Positions 1 to 7,096 of a stretch of DNA of 64,000 nt are shown piece by piece. The stretch comes from Methylomonas sp. GTDB lineage: Bacteria; Pseudomonadota; Gammaproteobacteria; Methylococcales; Methylomonadaceae. The stretch spans positions 1-64,000 of the forward strand of contig JALSLW010000074.1 of the NCBI GenBank assembly GCA_026988155.1. The letters run 5' to 3'. The notes below the pieces were generated by a model. The model was not told the origin of the DNA. It saw only the letters and a program-made list of their open reading frames with translations, and did not search any database. The position numbers and the translations under genes were made by a program. Each line of letters starts with the position of its first letter. Position 1 is the stretch's first letter.

Positions 1-321
1 ATCTCTTTTTACGCAAGCTCTAATCTCAGTCAACGAGCTAACAGATGCTGAGAGAATGCCAAATTGAGCATGTGCCTGGTCCAATTGCTGCTGAATGGCC
101 TGGCGCTGTGTTTTAACAGTTTCCTGATCTGCTACTTGCAGTTTATTACCAAGCAAATCAGTCAATTCTTTTTCTAGCCGTTTAATTCTTTTTTTTTGCA
201 GGCCAATAGAATTATTGATCGGGTCATCATCAGTCAACCGATCAAGCAGCGAGGGTAAAAAACGCTCTTCAGGCGATGTTCTGACCAAAGCCTTAGCCCT
301 CTTCAGGCATGGTTTCAGCAT
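1..321 (-). CDS. tssE: T6SS baseplate subunit TssE (partial, 3' end outside window)
   Basis: Amino-terminal part of TssE, the gp25-like wedge protein that builds the T6SS baseplate with TssF, TssG and TssK. The frame stays open to the window edge, so about 107 codons are visible. The family signature PSLLDRLTDDDP lies near the N terminus. TEIRACVKRD, which in relatives leads into the LLNT motif, lies at the edge. Between them are about 60 residues rich in Lys, Gln, Glu and Leu, probably a coiled coil, where relatives usually have a much shorter linker. The start is uncertain: an ATG at 321 overlaps the tagJ end by 29 bases, and a TTG at 288 gives a more typical N terminus. Neither has a strong ribosome binding site. 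Family call is confident from the two motifs and from the position after tagJ. Confidence 0.85.
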   Translation of the reverse strand, partial: MLKPCLKRAKALVRTSPEERFLPSLLDRLTDDDPINNSIGLQKKRIKRLEKELTDLLGNKLQVADQETVKTQRQAIQQQLDQAHAQFGILSASVSSLTEIRACVKRD

Positions 322-1099
322 CAAACTGAATAGTTCTTATATCCATAACAGGGTATTCATTGGAATCTGTTGTCCAGAGTTTCTGCCCTAACCCTAAAAA
401 CAAATCGTTACCGCAATCCTGCCATTCTGTTTTTCTGGATAATGCCAGCAGAGGATCGTATTGGTAAGACAGCGGATAGCGACTTGGAATAATTCCGTAA
501 CTTTCCCCCTCATTATTCCAGGTAAAATGTGCGGGCAACCAGATCATATCACGTAAATCAACGGGTTCTTCAATGACTATTTTTTTTATGTTTTCAATGG
601 GTATCCACAAATAGCGTCCATCAACCATTGCTTCCATTACCGGGCCTAAACGAGGATCACTATCTGCGAACCATTCAAAAGGTTCATCATTAATTAGCCC
701 CGATGTCGTTTCTGCCTCAGCAAACGCCTGAGATCGCACAGATTGCGATTTAGCATTTTCACCCTGTGCGGTTAATTTTAAAGCCTGTATCAGCAGGGCG
801 ACCCATTCGTTAGGTTTGCCGAAAATAATAGGCTCTTTCTTGCCTAAAAACACCTGTTCCCGTATTCGTTCGCAGGCAATAACCTGTCGGTACATTGAGA
901 CCATTGCCAAGGTACCATCATCCAGATCAGCAGCCACGTCTAACTGGGTCTGCGCTCTATCCCATTGCCCCATTACCGCAAGAAGCTGGAACAGAAAGAC
1001 ACGAAGCTCAGTATTTGCCGGCTGTTTTTTCACTTGCTCTTGCAGCTGTTTTAGGGCTCCTTCAATGTCGCCCTGTTTTAGGCAATTTTCTGCTGTCAT
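293..1099 (-). CDS. tagJ: T6SS accessory protein TagJ (ImpE/SciE family)
   Basis: A 268-residue ImpE-family protein. Family members bind the sheath subunit TssB and the ATPase ClpV and are thought to help sheath recycling. The N-terminal half looks like helical repeats (GDIEGALKQLQEQVKKQP, then NTELRVFLFQLLAVMGQWDRA), matching the TPR-like start of the family. The C-terminal half carries the typical WFADSDPRLGPVMEAMVDGRYLWIP stretch, quoted here in part only: DSDPRLGPVMEAMVDGRY. The ATG at 1099 follows AGGACAGGTT, a good ribosome binding site. It lies 31 bases after the small lipoprotein gene and overlaps the start of tssE, so the three are probably cotranscribed. Presence of TagJ is typical of H1-like systems that also carry TagH, PppA and TagF. 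Confidence 0.9.
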   Translation of the reverse strand: MTAENCLKQGDIEGALKQLQEQVKKQPANTELRVFLFQLLAVMGQWDRAQTQLDVAADLDDGTLAMVSMYRQVIACERIREQVFLGKKEPIIFGKPNEWVALLIQALKLTAQGENAKSQSVRSQAFAEAETTSGLINDEPFEWFADSDPRLGPVMEAMVDGRYLWIPIENIKKIVIEEPVDLRDMIWLPAHFTWNNEGESYGIIPSRYPLSYQYDPLLALSRKTEWQDCGNDLFLGLGQKLWTTDSNEYPVMDIRTIQFDAETMPEEG

Positions 1100-1130
1100 A
1101 ACCTGTCCTGAATTAATCCTTAATCAAAAT

Positions 1131-1607
1131 TTATTGTTCATGCCACATAAGATAAATTATAGCCTTAGATTCCTTTGACAGATCCAGGCCAATATTAACG
1201 ATGCTTCCATCAGGCAGAGCCACTTGAGCTACAGGTAACTCTACTGGCTTACTGGGGTTCCACCAGTCATTATCAGTACCAAGGAAAAACCGTTTAGCAT
1301 TATCCATATCCTCCAGCTGGAACAGAGAACTCTCAATAAAACCTTTCCAGCTATGTTTTGGAATACTTACTTTCAGATAAGCAACCTCATCCATGCCCGA
1401 ATTAATATTAAGACCCAATGCTTCTGTTTTATCGGGAAATATCACATGCATCTTCTGCTCCCAGTCGGAGAGCTTGCTTGTATTTACCGCTCCTGCTTCC
1501 TTTTCATTCGTCGCATCACATGCCATTAATTCAAGCAATAGCAACAAAAAGACAGCTCTTGTAAAATAGTTTTTATGTATCAGCATGTATGCAGTAAGCG
1601 AGCGCAT
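1131..1607 (-). CDS. small lipoprotein of unknown function in the T6SS cluster
   Basis: About 158 residues with a clear lipoprotein signal: a basic start, then AVFLLLLLELMAC, where the Cys would be lipid-modified after residue LMA. The mature part is acidic and ends in SIVNIGLDLSKESKAIIYLM followed by WHEQ. I do not recognise a named family. The frame extends upstream to 1703, but that N terminus is not signal-like, so the ATG at 1607 (or a second at 1586) is more likely. No clear ribosome binding site precedes either. The gene lies between the hcp terminator and tagJ, which suggests it belongs to the T6SS locus, perhaps as an envelope accessory or an immunity-like protein. That role is inferred from position only. 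Confidence 0.7.
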   Translation of the reverse strand: MRSLTAYMLIHKNYFTRAVFLLLLLELMACDATNEKEAGAVNTSKLSDWEQKMHVIFPDKTEALGLNINSGMDEVAYLKVSIPKHSWKGFIESSLFQLEDMDNAKRFFLGTDNDWWNPSKPVELPVAQVALPDGSIVNIGLDLSKESKAIIYLMWHEQ

Positions 1608-1734
1608 TATTCGATATTTATTTTTTTTCAATACCCCGGAGCTATCAACCTCAGGCCTATACCATTCTAGCTCTACGCTAGGAAAAATTAACCCATACTG
1701 CATCAGTGCAATATTTTACAGATCAGCTTATTAA

Positions 1735-1772
1735 AAGCCCTCCTCCTTGCTGACTGAGGAGGAGGAGGGCTT
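1735..1772 (-). terminator. intrinsic terminator after hcp
   Basis: A perfect 12-base-pair inverted repeat (AAGCCCTCCTCC paired with GGAGGAGGGCTT) lies 24 bases past the hcp stop. On the minus strand it runs into TTTTAATAA. This would end the tssB-tssC-hcp transcript before the lipoprotein gene. Read-through or a separate promoter is needed for lipoprotein-tagJ-tssE. Confidence 0.8.
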
Positions 1773-1795
1773 AAGAACTAGAACCAGTCGATAGA

Positions 1796-2281
1796 CTACT
1801 CTGATTTATTTTCCTGAAGATTCCATACCTTAGGCCCAGTCTTAGTACCGGCACTACCATTATCCTTAACGGCTGTGTAAGTCCACGATATTTTGTCATA
1901 TACAAATGCCACGCTTTCTGATGGTCTTTCAGAACCGCCACCGCTAATGCTGACAGAATGAACCATGACATTCTCTAATTCATATTTCAAATAATTAACT
2001 TTTTCTCCAGTCTCCTGACAAACTTCAAGCACCAATTTGGCAATGTGCTTACCGCTGGAACAATAAAGATTAAGGTCAGGCGTACTTGCATCTACCTTTT
2101 TATTCACTACGAAAGGAGCAAAATCAGCTCTTGACGCTGCTCTGCCACCTGTTCCACTTGGCCCAGACATAGGCTGAGATACACCACTGCTAAAGCTGTC
2201 TACTTCTATCCAACCTTTATGTGCTGTATCTGTTGATTCCCCTTTTATAGGGTCGATATTTAAATACGTACTTGTAGCCAT
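1796..2281 (-). CDS. hcp: T6SS tube protein Hcp (TssD)
   Basis: 161 residues of the Hcp family, the protein that stacks as hexameric rings to form the inner tube expelled by the contracting sheath. Visible signs are the start MATSTYLNIDPIKGES, the central FVVNKKVDASTPDLNLYC region, the conserved VCQETGEKVNYLKYELENV stretch, and the C-terminal SVAFVYDKISWTY, where W and Y are family hallmarks. There is no signal peptide, as expected for T6SS export. The ATG at 2281 is preceded by GGTGAATAATT. The gene follows tssC by 112 bases and is followed by a strong terminator. That arrangement fits high expression with tssB and tssC. Confidence 0.97.
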   Translation of the reverse strand: MATSTYLNIDPIKGESTDTAHKGWIEVDSFSSGVSQPMSGPSGTGGRAASRADFAPFVVNKKVDASTPDLNLYCSSGKHIAKLVLEVCQETGEKVNYLKYELENVMVHSVSISGGGSERPSESVAFVYDKISWTYTAVKDNGSAGTKTGPKVWNLQENKSE

Positions 2282-2313
2282 AATTATTCACCATTCAGTT
2301 AAAATAAAAAAAA

Positions 2314-2351
2314 TAATGCATCTTACTGTTTCTAATGCATCTTGCTATTTC
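2314..2351. repeat. 19-base tandem direct repeat, two copies, between tssC and hcp
   Basis: Two adjacent copies of TAATGCATCTTACTGTTTC (second copy differs at two positions) lie in the 112-base spacer between the tssC stop and the hcp start. Each copy holds the palindrome ATGCAT. This could be an operator, a processing site or a chance duplication. Confidence 0.7.
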
Positions 2352-2393
2352 TTTAGAAGTTTTACGCCTCTAAAAAATTCTTTCCCATCACTA

Positions 2394-3890
2394 TCAACCC
2401 TTTTCTGAAGGCAGTTTAGAAACCAGACGTAATGAAACCGTCAGGCCTTCAAGTTGATAATGAGGTCTTAAATAAAACTTAGAAGAATAGTACCCAGGAT
2501 TCCCTTCCACCTCTTCGACAACCACTTCTGCTGCTGCTAAAGGCCTGCGAGCCTTATCTTCTTCTGTAGCTGTTGCAGGATTTGCTTCGACATAATTATT
2601 AATCCATTTATTCAGCCATTTTTCCATATCATCCCGCTCTTTAAAGGAGCCTATTTTATCTCTGACAATACATTTTAAATAGTGTGCAAAACGGCAGGTC
2701 GCAAATAAATATGGCAATCTGGCGGCAAGATTAGCATTTGCTGTAGCATCCGGATCATCATATTCAGCCGATTTTTGCAGCGATTGCGCACCGATAAAGG
2801 CCGCAAAGTCTGAATTTTTTTTATGCAACAGGGGCATAAGTCCATTTTTTGCCAGCTCTGCTTCCCGTCGATCACTGATGGCAATTTCTGTAGGACATTT
2901 CATGTCTACACCACCGTCATCTGTTGGGAATGTATGCGTAGGCAAGCCTTCTACAGCACCGCCTGATTCTATCCCTCTGATCTGGGAGCACCAGCCATAT
3001 AGCTTAAATGACTGATTAATATTGACCGCCATGGCATAGGCAGAATTTGTCCAGGTATATTTTGTGTGGTCAGCACCCTCTACATCTTCCTCAAAATCAA
3101 ACGCTTCCACTGGATCGGTTTTAACGCCATAAGGCAAGCGGGAGAGGAATCGTGGCATTGCCAAACCAATATAACGAGAATCTTCCGATTCCCTTAAAGA
3201 ACGCCAGGAGGCATATTCCGGGGTCTGAAAAATCTTGGTTAAATCTCGGGGATCTGCCAGTTCCTGCCAAGAATCCATATTCAATAATTTAGGCGAAGGA
3301 GCCGCAATAAAAGGAACATGCGCAGCTGCTGAAACTTCAGCGATGCCTTTAAGAAATTCAACATCCGCAGGTGAATGATCAAACTCATAATCCCCCATGA
3401 TACAGCCAAATGGTTCACCGCCAAACTGACCATATTCATGCTCGTAGACTTTCTTGAAAATCGGGCTTTGATCCCAGGCAGTTCCTTTATATTTTTTCAG
3501 TGTTTTTTGAGCATCTTTTTTGGAAATATTTAACACTTTAATCTTAAGCATTTCATCTGTTTCGGTATTACTGATCAGATGATGCATGCCTCGCCAGCTT
3601 CCTTCCAGCTTTTGAAAATCTTCATGATGTAAAATGCAGTTGACTTGATCACTTAAGCGTTTATCCAGTTCTGCAATAATTGATTCAATGGATTTAACCG
3701 CATCATCTGAAATCAATGCGGTATCAGTTAATGCCTGTTCAGCCAGGGTTTTAACTGCGTTTTCAACCGCTTCTTTGGCACGGTCTGTTTTTGGTTTAAA
3801 TTCTTTTTGCAGCAGTGCAGAAAAATCACCGCTCCCTTCTGTCCCAGCTTCTGTGGCTGCACCCGTTACTTCACTTTCTGTTTCAGCCAT
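2394..3890 (-). CDS. tssC: T6SS sheath large subunit TssC (VipB/EvpB)
   Basis: 498 residues, normal for the family. TssC pairs with TssB to form the contractile sheath around the Hcp tube. Recognisable blocks include LEGSWRGMHHLI near residue 95, the GEPFGCIMGDYEFDH stretch in the first half, MPRFLSRLPYG in the middle, and NKWINNYVEANPATATE with KARRPLAAAEVVVEEVEGNP near the end. The first 30 residues are a Glu/Thr/Ala-rich tail typical of this protein. The ATG at 3890 follows GGGGAGAAATAATT. It starts two bases after the tssB stop, so translation is likely coupled and subunits are made in matching amounts. Confidence 0.97.
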   Translation of the reverse strand: MAETESEVTGAATEAGTEGSGDFSALLQKEFKPKTDRAKEAVENAVKTLAEQALTDTALISDDAVKSIESIIAELDKRLSDQVNCILHHEDFQKLEGSWRGMHHLISNTETDEMLKIKVLNISKKDAQKTLKKYKGTAWDQSPIFKKVYEHEYGQFGGEPFGCIMGDYEFDHSPADVEFLKGIAEVSAAAHVPFIAAPSPKLLNMDSWQELADPRDLTKIFQTPEYASWRSLRESEDSRYIGLAMPRFLSRLPYGVKTDPVEAFDFEEDVEGADHTKYTWTNSAYAMAVNINQSFKLYGWCSQIRGIESGGAVEGLPTHTFPTDDGGVDMKCPTEIAISDRREAELAKNGLMPLLHKKNSDFAAFIGAQSLQKSAEYDDPDATANANLAARLPYLFATCRFAHYLKCIVRDKIGSFKERDDMEKWLNKWINNYVEANPATATEEDKARRPLAAAEVVVEEVEGNPGYYSSKFYLRPHYQLEGLTVSLRLVSKLPSEKG

Positions 3891-3892
3891 AA

Positions 3893-4432
3893 TTATTTCT
3901 CCCCACCTTTACTACTATCAGATTCTTCATCGTCACCCTTAGGTTTTGGCGCAGAAGCCAAAGATTGCAACAGTGCAGGATCGTTTAGAGCCTTGGCAAT
4001 TAAATCTTCAGCGCCACCTTTACCATCCATATATGTCAATAAATTAGCCAGCTGCGTTCTTGCCTGCAACAATTTACTCAGCCCATCCACTTTGCTGGCA
4101 ACCGCCGCTGGAGAAAAATCATCCATATCTTCAAAGGTAAGGTCAACATTTAAGTTGCCTTCACCTGTCAATACATTTGGCACCTGAAACGCAACTCTTG
4201 GTTTCATTGCTTTTAAACGGCTATCAAAATTGTCAACATCGATTTCCAGAAAGTCGCGGTCGTTAACCGGTTCCAATGGATCCGCTGGCTTGCCTGACAA
4301 GTCTGCCATTACGCCCATAACGAAGGGCAACTGAATTTTTTTTTCAGCGCCATATAATTCCACGTCATATTCAATTTGCACTCTGGGTGCCCGGTTCCGC
4401 GCAATAAATTTTTGGCTGCTTGCTTTGGCCAT
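3893..4432 (-). CDS. tssB: T6SS sheath small subunit TssB (VipA)
   Basis: 179 residues of the VipA family, partner of TssC in the contractile sheath. Seen in the sequence: SSQKFIARNRAPRVQIEYDV at the N terminus, LPFVMGVMADLSG, the NDRDFLEIDVDNFD block, and a helical C-terminal region (LSKLLQARTQLANLLTYMDG) that in relatives is exposed and contacted by ClpV and TagJ. The end is a charged, Lys/Asp/Ser-rich tail. The ATG at 4432 has a strong ribosome binding site (GGAGAACATCT). It is the first gene of a tssB-tssC-hcp unit. The start of that unit lies next to the decayed locus upstream. Confidence 0.97.
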   Translation of the reverse strand: MAKASSQKFIARNRAPRVQIEYDVELYGAEKKIQLPFVMGVMADLSGKPADPLEPVNDRDFLEIDVDNFDSRLKAMKPRVAFQVPNVLTGEGNLNVDLTFEDMDDFSPAAVASKVDGLSKLLQARTQLANLLTYMDGKGGAEDLIAKALNDPALLQSLASAPKPKGDDEESDSSKGGEK

Positions 4433-4482
4433 AGATGTTCTCCTTAATATTGAAATTTACTAAACTTATTTTGTCTAACTGC

Positions 4483-4930
4483 CTAATTATCGATCCTATT
4501 AATGGACTTAACCTCTTCAATTAATTTTTTCGCACTCAGCTTAAGCAGAGCCTTAACTACTCTGTTTTCCAAAGATATATTGTTATCCAGTGCTTCTTTG
4601 GTATATTTATTAACTGTCAATTCAAGTTTTACATAGTCCTGTACATTCTCTTCCAACCAGAAAACCCTGGCAACCTCACCAAGGATTGATAATTCAAAAG
4701 CATTCACTTCTGGGGTTTCATCAAATGTAGAAACGCTAATATAATGCTTAATAATGACAAACACCACGAGTTTCAATAAAGCAATCTTGATTCATCATAG
4801 GCGCTTGATACAGCCTTACCAGAAGATCTTTATCCTGCTTAGGGTCAATATCATTTAACTCCTTCATTACTCCAAAAGCAATAGCATTTTTCAAATAATG
4901 GTATCTGCTATAAATTGTAGGGTGGGCAAA
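4483..4930 (-). pseudogene. decayed gene of unknown family, apparently frameshifted and cut by a palindromic repeat
   Basis: A 97-codon frame (4483 to 4776, TTG start, no ribosome binding site) encodes a Lys/Glu/Leu-rich peptide ending KLIEEVKSINRIDN. Directly upstream, in the next frame over, lies an open stretch reading RYHYLKNAIAFGVMKELNDI and then DPKQDKDLLVRLYQAP, which stops at about 4756 inside the first frame. Upstream of about 4916 it runs into the palindromic repeat and has no proper start. The simplest reading is one former gene with a frameshift near 4770 and its 5' end lost to the repeat. I do not recognise the family. A live 97-residue protein cannot be excluded. It sits between tssA and tssB, where insertion of foreign genes is not unusual. 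Confidence 0.45.
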
Positions 4931-5019
4931 GGAGCTCTACCCTGTGCCCACCTTTGACTACAATTAATCCAACAACCAAAAAACTGGTGGGCACGGAAGA
5001 GCCCTTTGCCCACTCTACA
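4916..5019. repeat. palindromic REP/MITE-like element
   Basis: Two arms in inverted orientation, 4916 to 4952 and 4986 to 5019, share GGTGGGCAC at their inner ends and TTTGCCCAC with CTACA at their outer ends. Motifs of this kind, GGTGGGCA with TTTGCCCACC, recur as interspersed palindromes in many proteobacterial and cyanobacterial genomes. Here the element lies between tssA and tssB and seems to have cut the 5' end of the decayed gene. The 130 bases to its right, up to the tssA stop, hold no gene; they include GTTCCCACGCAGAGC, which looks like half of another common palindrome. Confidence 0.75.
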
Positions 5020-5150
5020 AAACCAAGATGCTTTACTTTAAACCACTTTTACCCTGAAATACAGAGTGGATACGAAAATGGATATGATCTGCATGTCCAG
5101 TTACAGCATGATGATAGTTCCCACGCAGAGCAAACGATAATGCCGGACTA

Positions 5151-6191
5151 CTAGCTTTCTCCATCGTTCTTAACTCCGCAAATATTTTCTGCCTGAGTAA
5201 CTGCATCAGGTGTCATATCACGCAGAATATCCATAAAATTCATAGTCAGCAGTTTTTTTGCTCTGAGCAATAAAAATGGAACCGGACTCGATGGCTCATA
5301 ATGGTCAAAATATTTGCACATATCATCAATGGCTTTTATCACATCATCCCGGTTATGAATGCCGGCCTGCCTACTCGTCTTGACCGAGCCATTTGCTGAC
5401 AGTTCCCCCGCAGCAGCCCCTGTTTCTGTATCGACAGAAACGCCTTCCAGCACCTGTCTTTGATTGATTTTTTCTGCTACAAATAGTTTAATGCTTTGCA
5501 ATAAATTAGTGATAGCTGAAAAATCTGGAGCATTCACTGCATCCGCCTTTTCAATAACAATTTTGCTGATTTCTTTAATATGCTCAAGTGTTTGTTGAAT
5601 CGATATGTTCAGATTTTTCAACGCTTCAAAATCTGTATCATCAAAGGCTGCTTCTATCAGAGGCATTTCAGCTGCCCCCTCTTCGGGGATTGGCTTTTTT
5701 TCTTCAGCAATTTCAATATCTAGCCAGGAAAAGTTGCCCAATGCCGATTCTATTAAGGGAAGGCTATTTAAAGTTCTTCTGAATAGAGTATAGTCCCCCA
5801 GAGAACTTAAAGTGTTTATTCTAAGAATCGGATAATCGTCTTCAGGATCCTGAAGCGGGTAAACAGTATCCCAATAATTTTTCAGCCACCCCTCCAATAG
5901 CGCCACGCCTTGTTCAAGACCATGAAAGCCATCCGTTCTGAGTAGCGCACTGGTCAGGTGCATAGCAACCTGAATATCCTTTGTTTTTTCAAGAAGCTCC
6001 AGAGCCAGAGTCTTTACCGTTTTCCAATCGGGTTCTTCAGCAGGAATGGTTGATTCGCCGTCCCACCTTTCTTCGACAAATCGCGCTTCAATTTCCAGCT
6101 TTAAAAACCCCGCATCTTCCTCAAGGTTTTCTCCGCAGGGAAAGTCAGAAGAGATTTCATCTAGTAAATATTTTAAATTTAATTCAACCAA
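5151..6191 (-). CDS. tssA: T6SS baseplate/cap protein TssA (ImpA family)
   Basis: 346 residues. TssA proteins help baseplate assembly and cap or coordinate sheath and tube growth. The N-terminal ImpA domain is plain: SDFPCGENLEEDAGFLKLE, then EEPDWKTVKTLALELLEKT, then LKNYWDTVYPLQDPEDDYP and RINTLSSLGD. The C terminus has NRDDVIKAIDDMCKYFDHYE and SSPVPFLLLRAKKLLTMNF with MDILRDM, typical of the TssA1-type end. The start is a TTG at 6191 with AAGGA about nine bases upstream; no ATG is available near the conserved start. The gene is separated from pppA by 161 bases containing a perfect hairpin, so it may be transcribed separately. Confidence 0.93.
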   Translation of the reverse strand: MVELNLKYLLDEISSDFPCGENLEEDAGFLKLEIEARFVEERWDGESTIPAEEPDWKTVKTLALELLEKTKDIQVAMHLTSALLRTDGFHGLEQGVALLEGWLKNYWDTVYPLQDPEDDYPILRINTLSSLGDYTLFRRTLNSLPLIESALGNFSWLDIEIAEEKKPIPEEGAAEMPLIEAAFDDTDFEALKNLNISIQQTLEHIKEISKIVIEKADAVNAPDFSAITNLLQSIKLFVAEKINQRQVLEGVSVDTETGAAAGELSANGSVKTSRQAGIHNRDDVIKAIDDMCKYFDHYEPSSPVPFLLLRAKKLLTMNFMDILRDMTPDAVTQAENICGVKNDGES

Positions 6192-6233
6192 TTAACGAAT
6201 TCCTTAGAAAAATTTTGCCTTATAAGACGATTA

Positions 6234-6265
6234 AGGTGGTTTAACGAAATAAAGTTAAACCACCT
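6234..6265. other. perfect 12-bp hairpin between pppA and tssA
   Basis: AGGTGGTTTAAC and GTTAAACCACCT form a perfect stem with an eight-base loop. No T tract follows on either strand, so it is not a standard intrinsic terminator. It lies 42 bases upstream of the tssA start and could be an operator, an RNA processing site or a small palindromic repeat. The rest of the 161-base spacer shows nothing else I can name. Confidence 0.7.
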
Positions 6266-6352
6266 AAAAAGGGTAATAAAAGAATGGCAACTGAGTTTTA
6301 TTAAAGCACATATCTTTTAAACAAAAAAGGGAATAAGACCATTCCATACTAA

Positions 6353-7096
6353 TCATTCTCTGAGAGCCTGCACCAAAATGATTGTAATATTATCTCGACC
6401 CCCTCGCAGTAAAGACAGCTCCATCAAAGAGTCAACTGCTTGCCGACAAGGCATCTGCGCAATAATGCTTTCAATTTCATCATCTGAGACTTCTTTGTTT
6501 AAACCATCGCTGCAGAGCAAAAAAATATCCTGATGCCGAACCTCCTGAATTTGCGCATCCAAATAGGCTTCGCTCTCTCCTCCTATGGCATGTGTTAATA
6601 CTTGAGCATAAGGGTGGTCTTTTATCTCTTCGGCACTAAACCCCTGATCCAACAGCACTGACTCACTATTATGATCGCGAGTTAGCTGCTTTAAATCTCC
6701 CCTGCGAAAAAGATAAAGGCGACTGTCTCCTGACCAAAGCACCACACAGCGTGTCTGATCGGCATATAAAATGACGACTGTACTGCCAATGATCTCATTA
6801 TCTCCGGTCAATGCCGCCTGTTCAATTAAGCTTGCATTAACCTTATCTAATTGCTGACGTATTTTTTTAGCGGTGGCTCCAATTGAATTTTCTGGCTCAA
6901 ACCGTTTAAAGGCGTTAACAATCTCATTGCTGGCAATAGCACCATCTTTATGCCCTCCCATACCATCAGCTACGACCCATAGAGACTTTTCAGGCAAATC
7001 AGCGAATGCATCCTGGTTTATTTTTCGTACTCCACCTATATGAGTTTTTCCATAGGAAGACCAAACCAGCCTATTTTCTTCTTTCAATCTGATCAC
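6353..7096 (-). CDS. pppA: PP2C-type protein phosphatase of the T6SS (PppA/Stp1-like)
   Basis: About 247 residues of a PPM/PP2C serine/threonine phosphatase. Metal-binding and catalytic motifs are all present: GVRKINQDAF, VVADGMGGHKDG, LWSGDSRLYLFR, LLCSDGLNKEVSDDEI and GGRDNITIILV. In H1-type systems PppA removes the phosphate that PpkA places on the FHA protein and so switches the apparatus off. The frame is open upstream to 7168, but that part overlaps the tagF coding end. A GTG at 7096 or a TTG at 7088 is the more likely start, giving a short overlap with tagF and probable translational coupling. It is cytoplasmic, with no signal or membrane segment. Confidence 0.92.
   Translation of the reverse strand: MIRLKEENRLVWSSYGKTHIGGVRKINQDAFADLPEKSLWVVADGMGGHKDGAIASNEIVNAFKRFEPENSIGATAKKIRQQLDKVNASLIEQAALTGDNEIIGSTVVILYADQTRCVVLWSGDSRLYLFRRGDLKQLTRDHNSESVLLDQGFSAEEIKDHPYAQVLTHAIGGESEAYLDAQIQEVRHQDIFLLCSDGLNKEVSDDEIESIIAQMPCRQAVDSLMELSLLRGGRDNITIILVQALRE

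Noticed and set aside
816..1178. Plus-strand frames opposite tagJ
   Set aside because: They lie fully in the antisense of a recognised gene, with Cys/Ser/Arg-rich composition and no family signs. The same holds for the many antisense frames over tssM, rpoB, rpoC and the ribosomal genes.
4954..5154. 66-codon plus-strand frame in the tssA-tssB interval
   Set aside because: Its first third is the palindromic repeat itself and the rest has no recognisable features or ribosome binding site.
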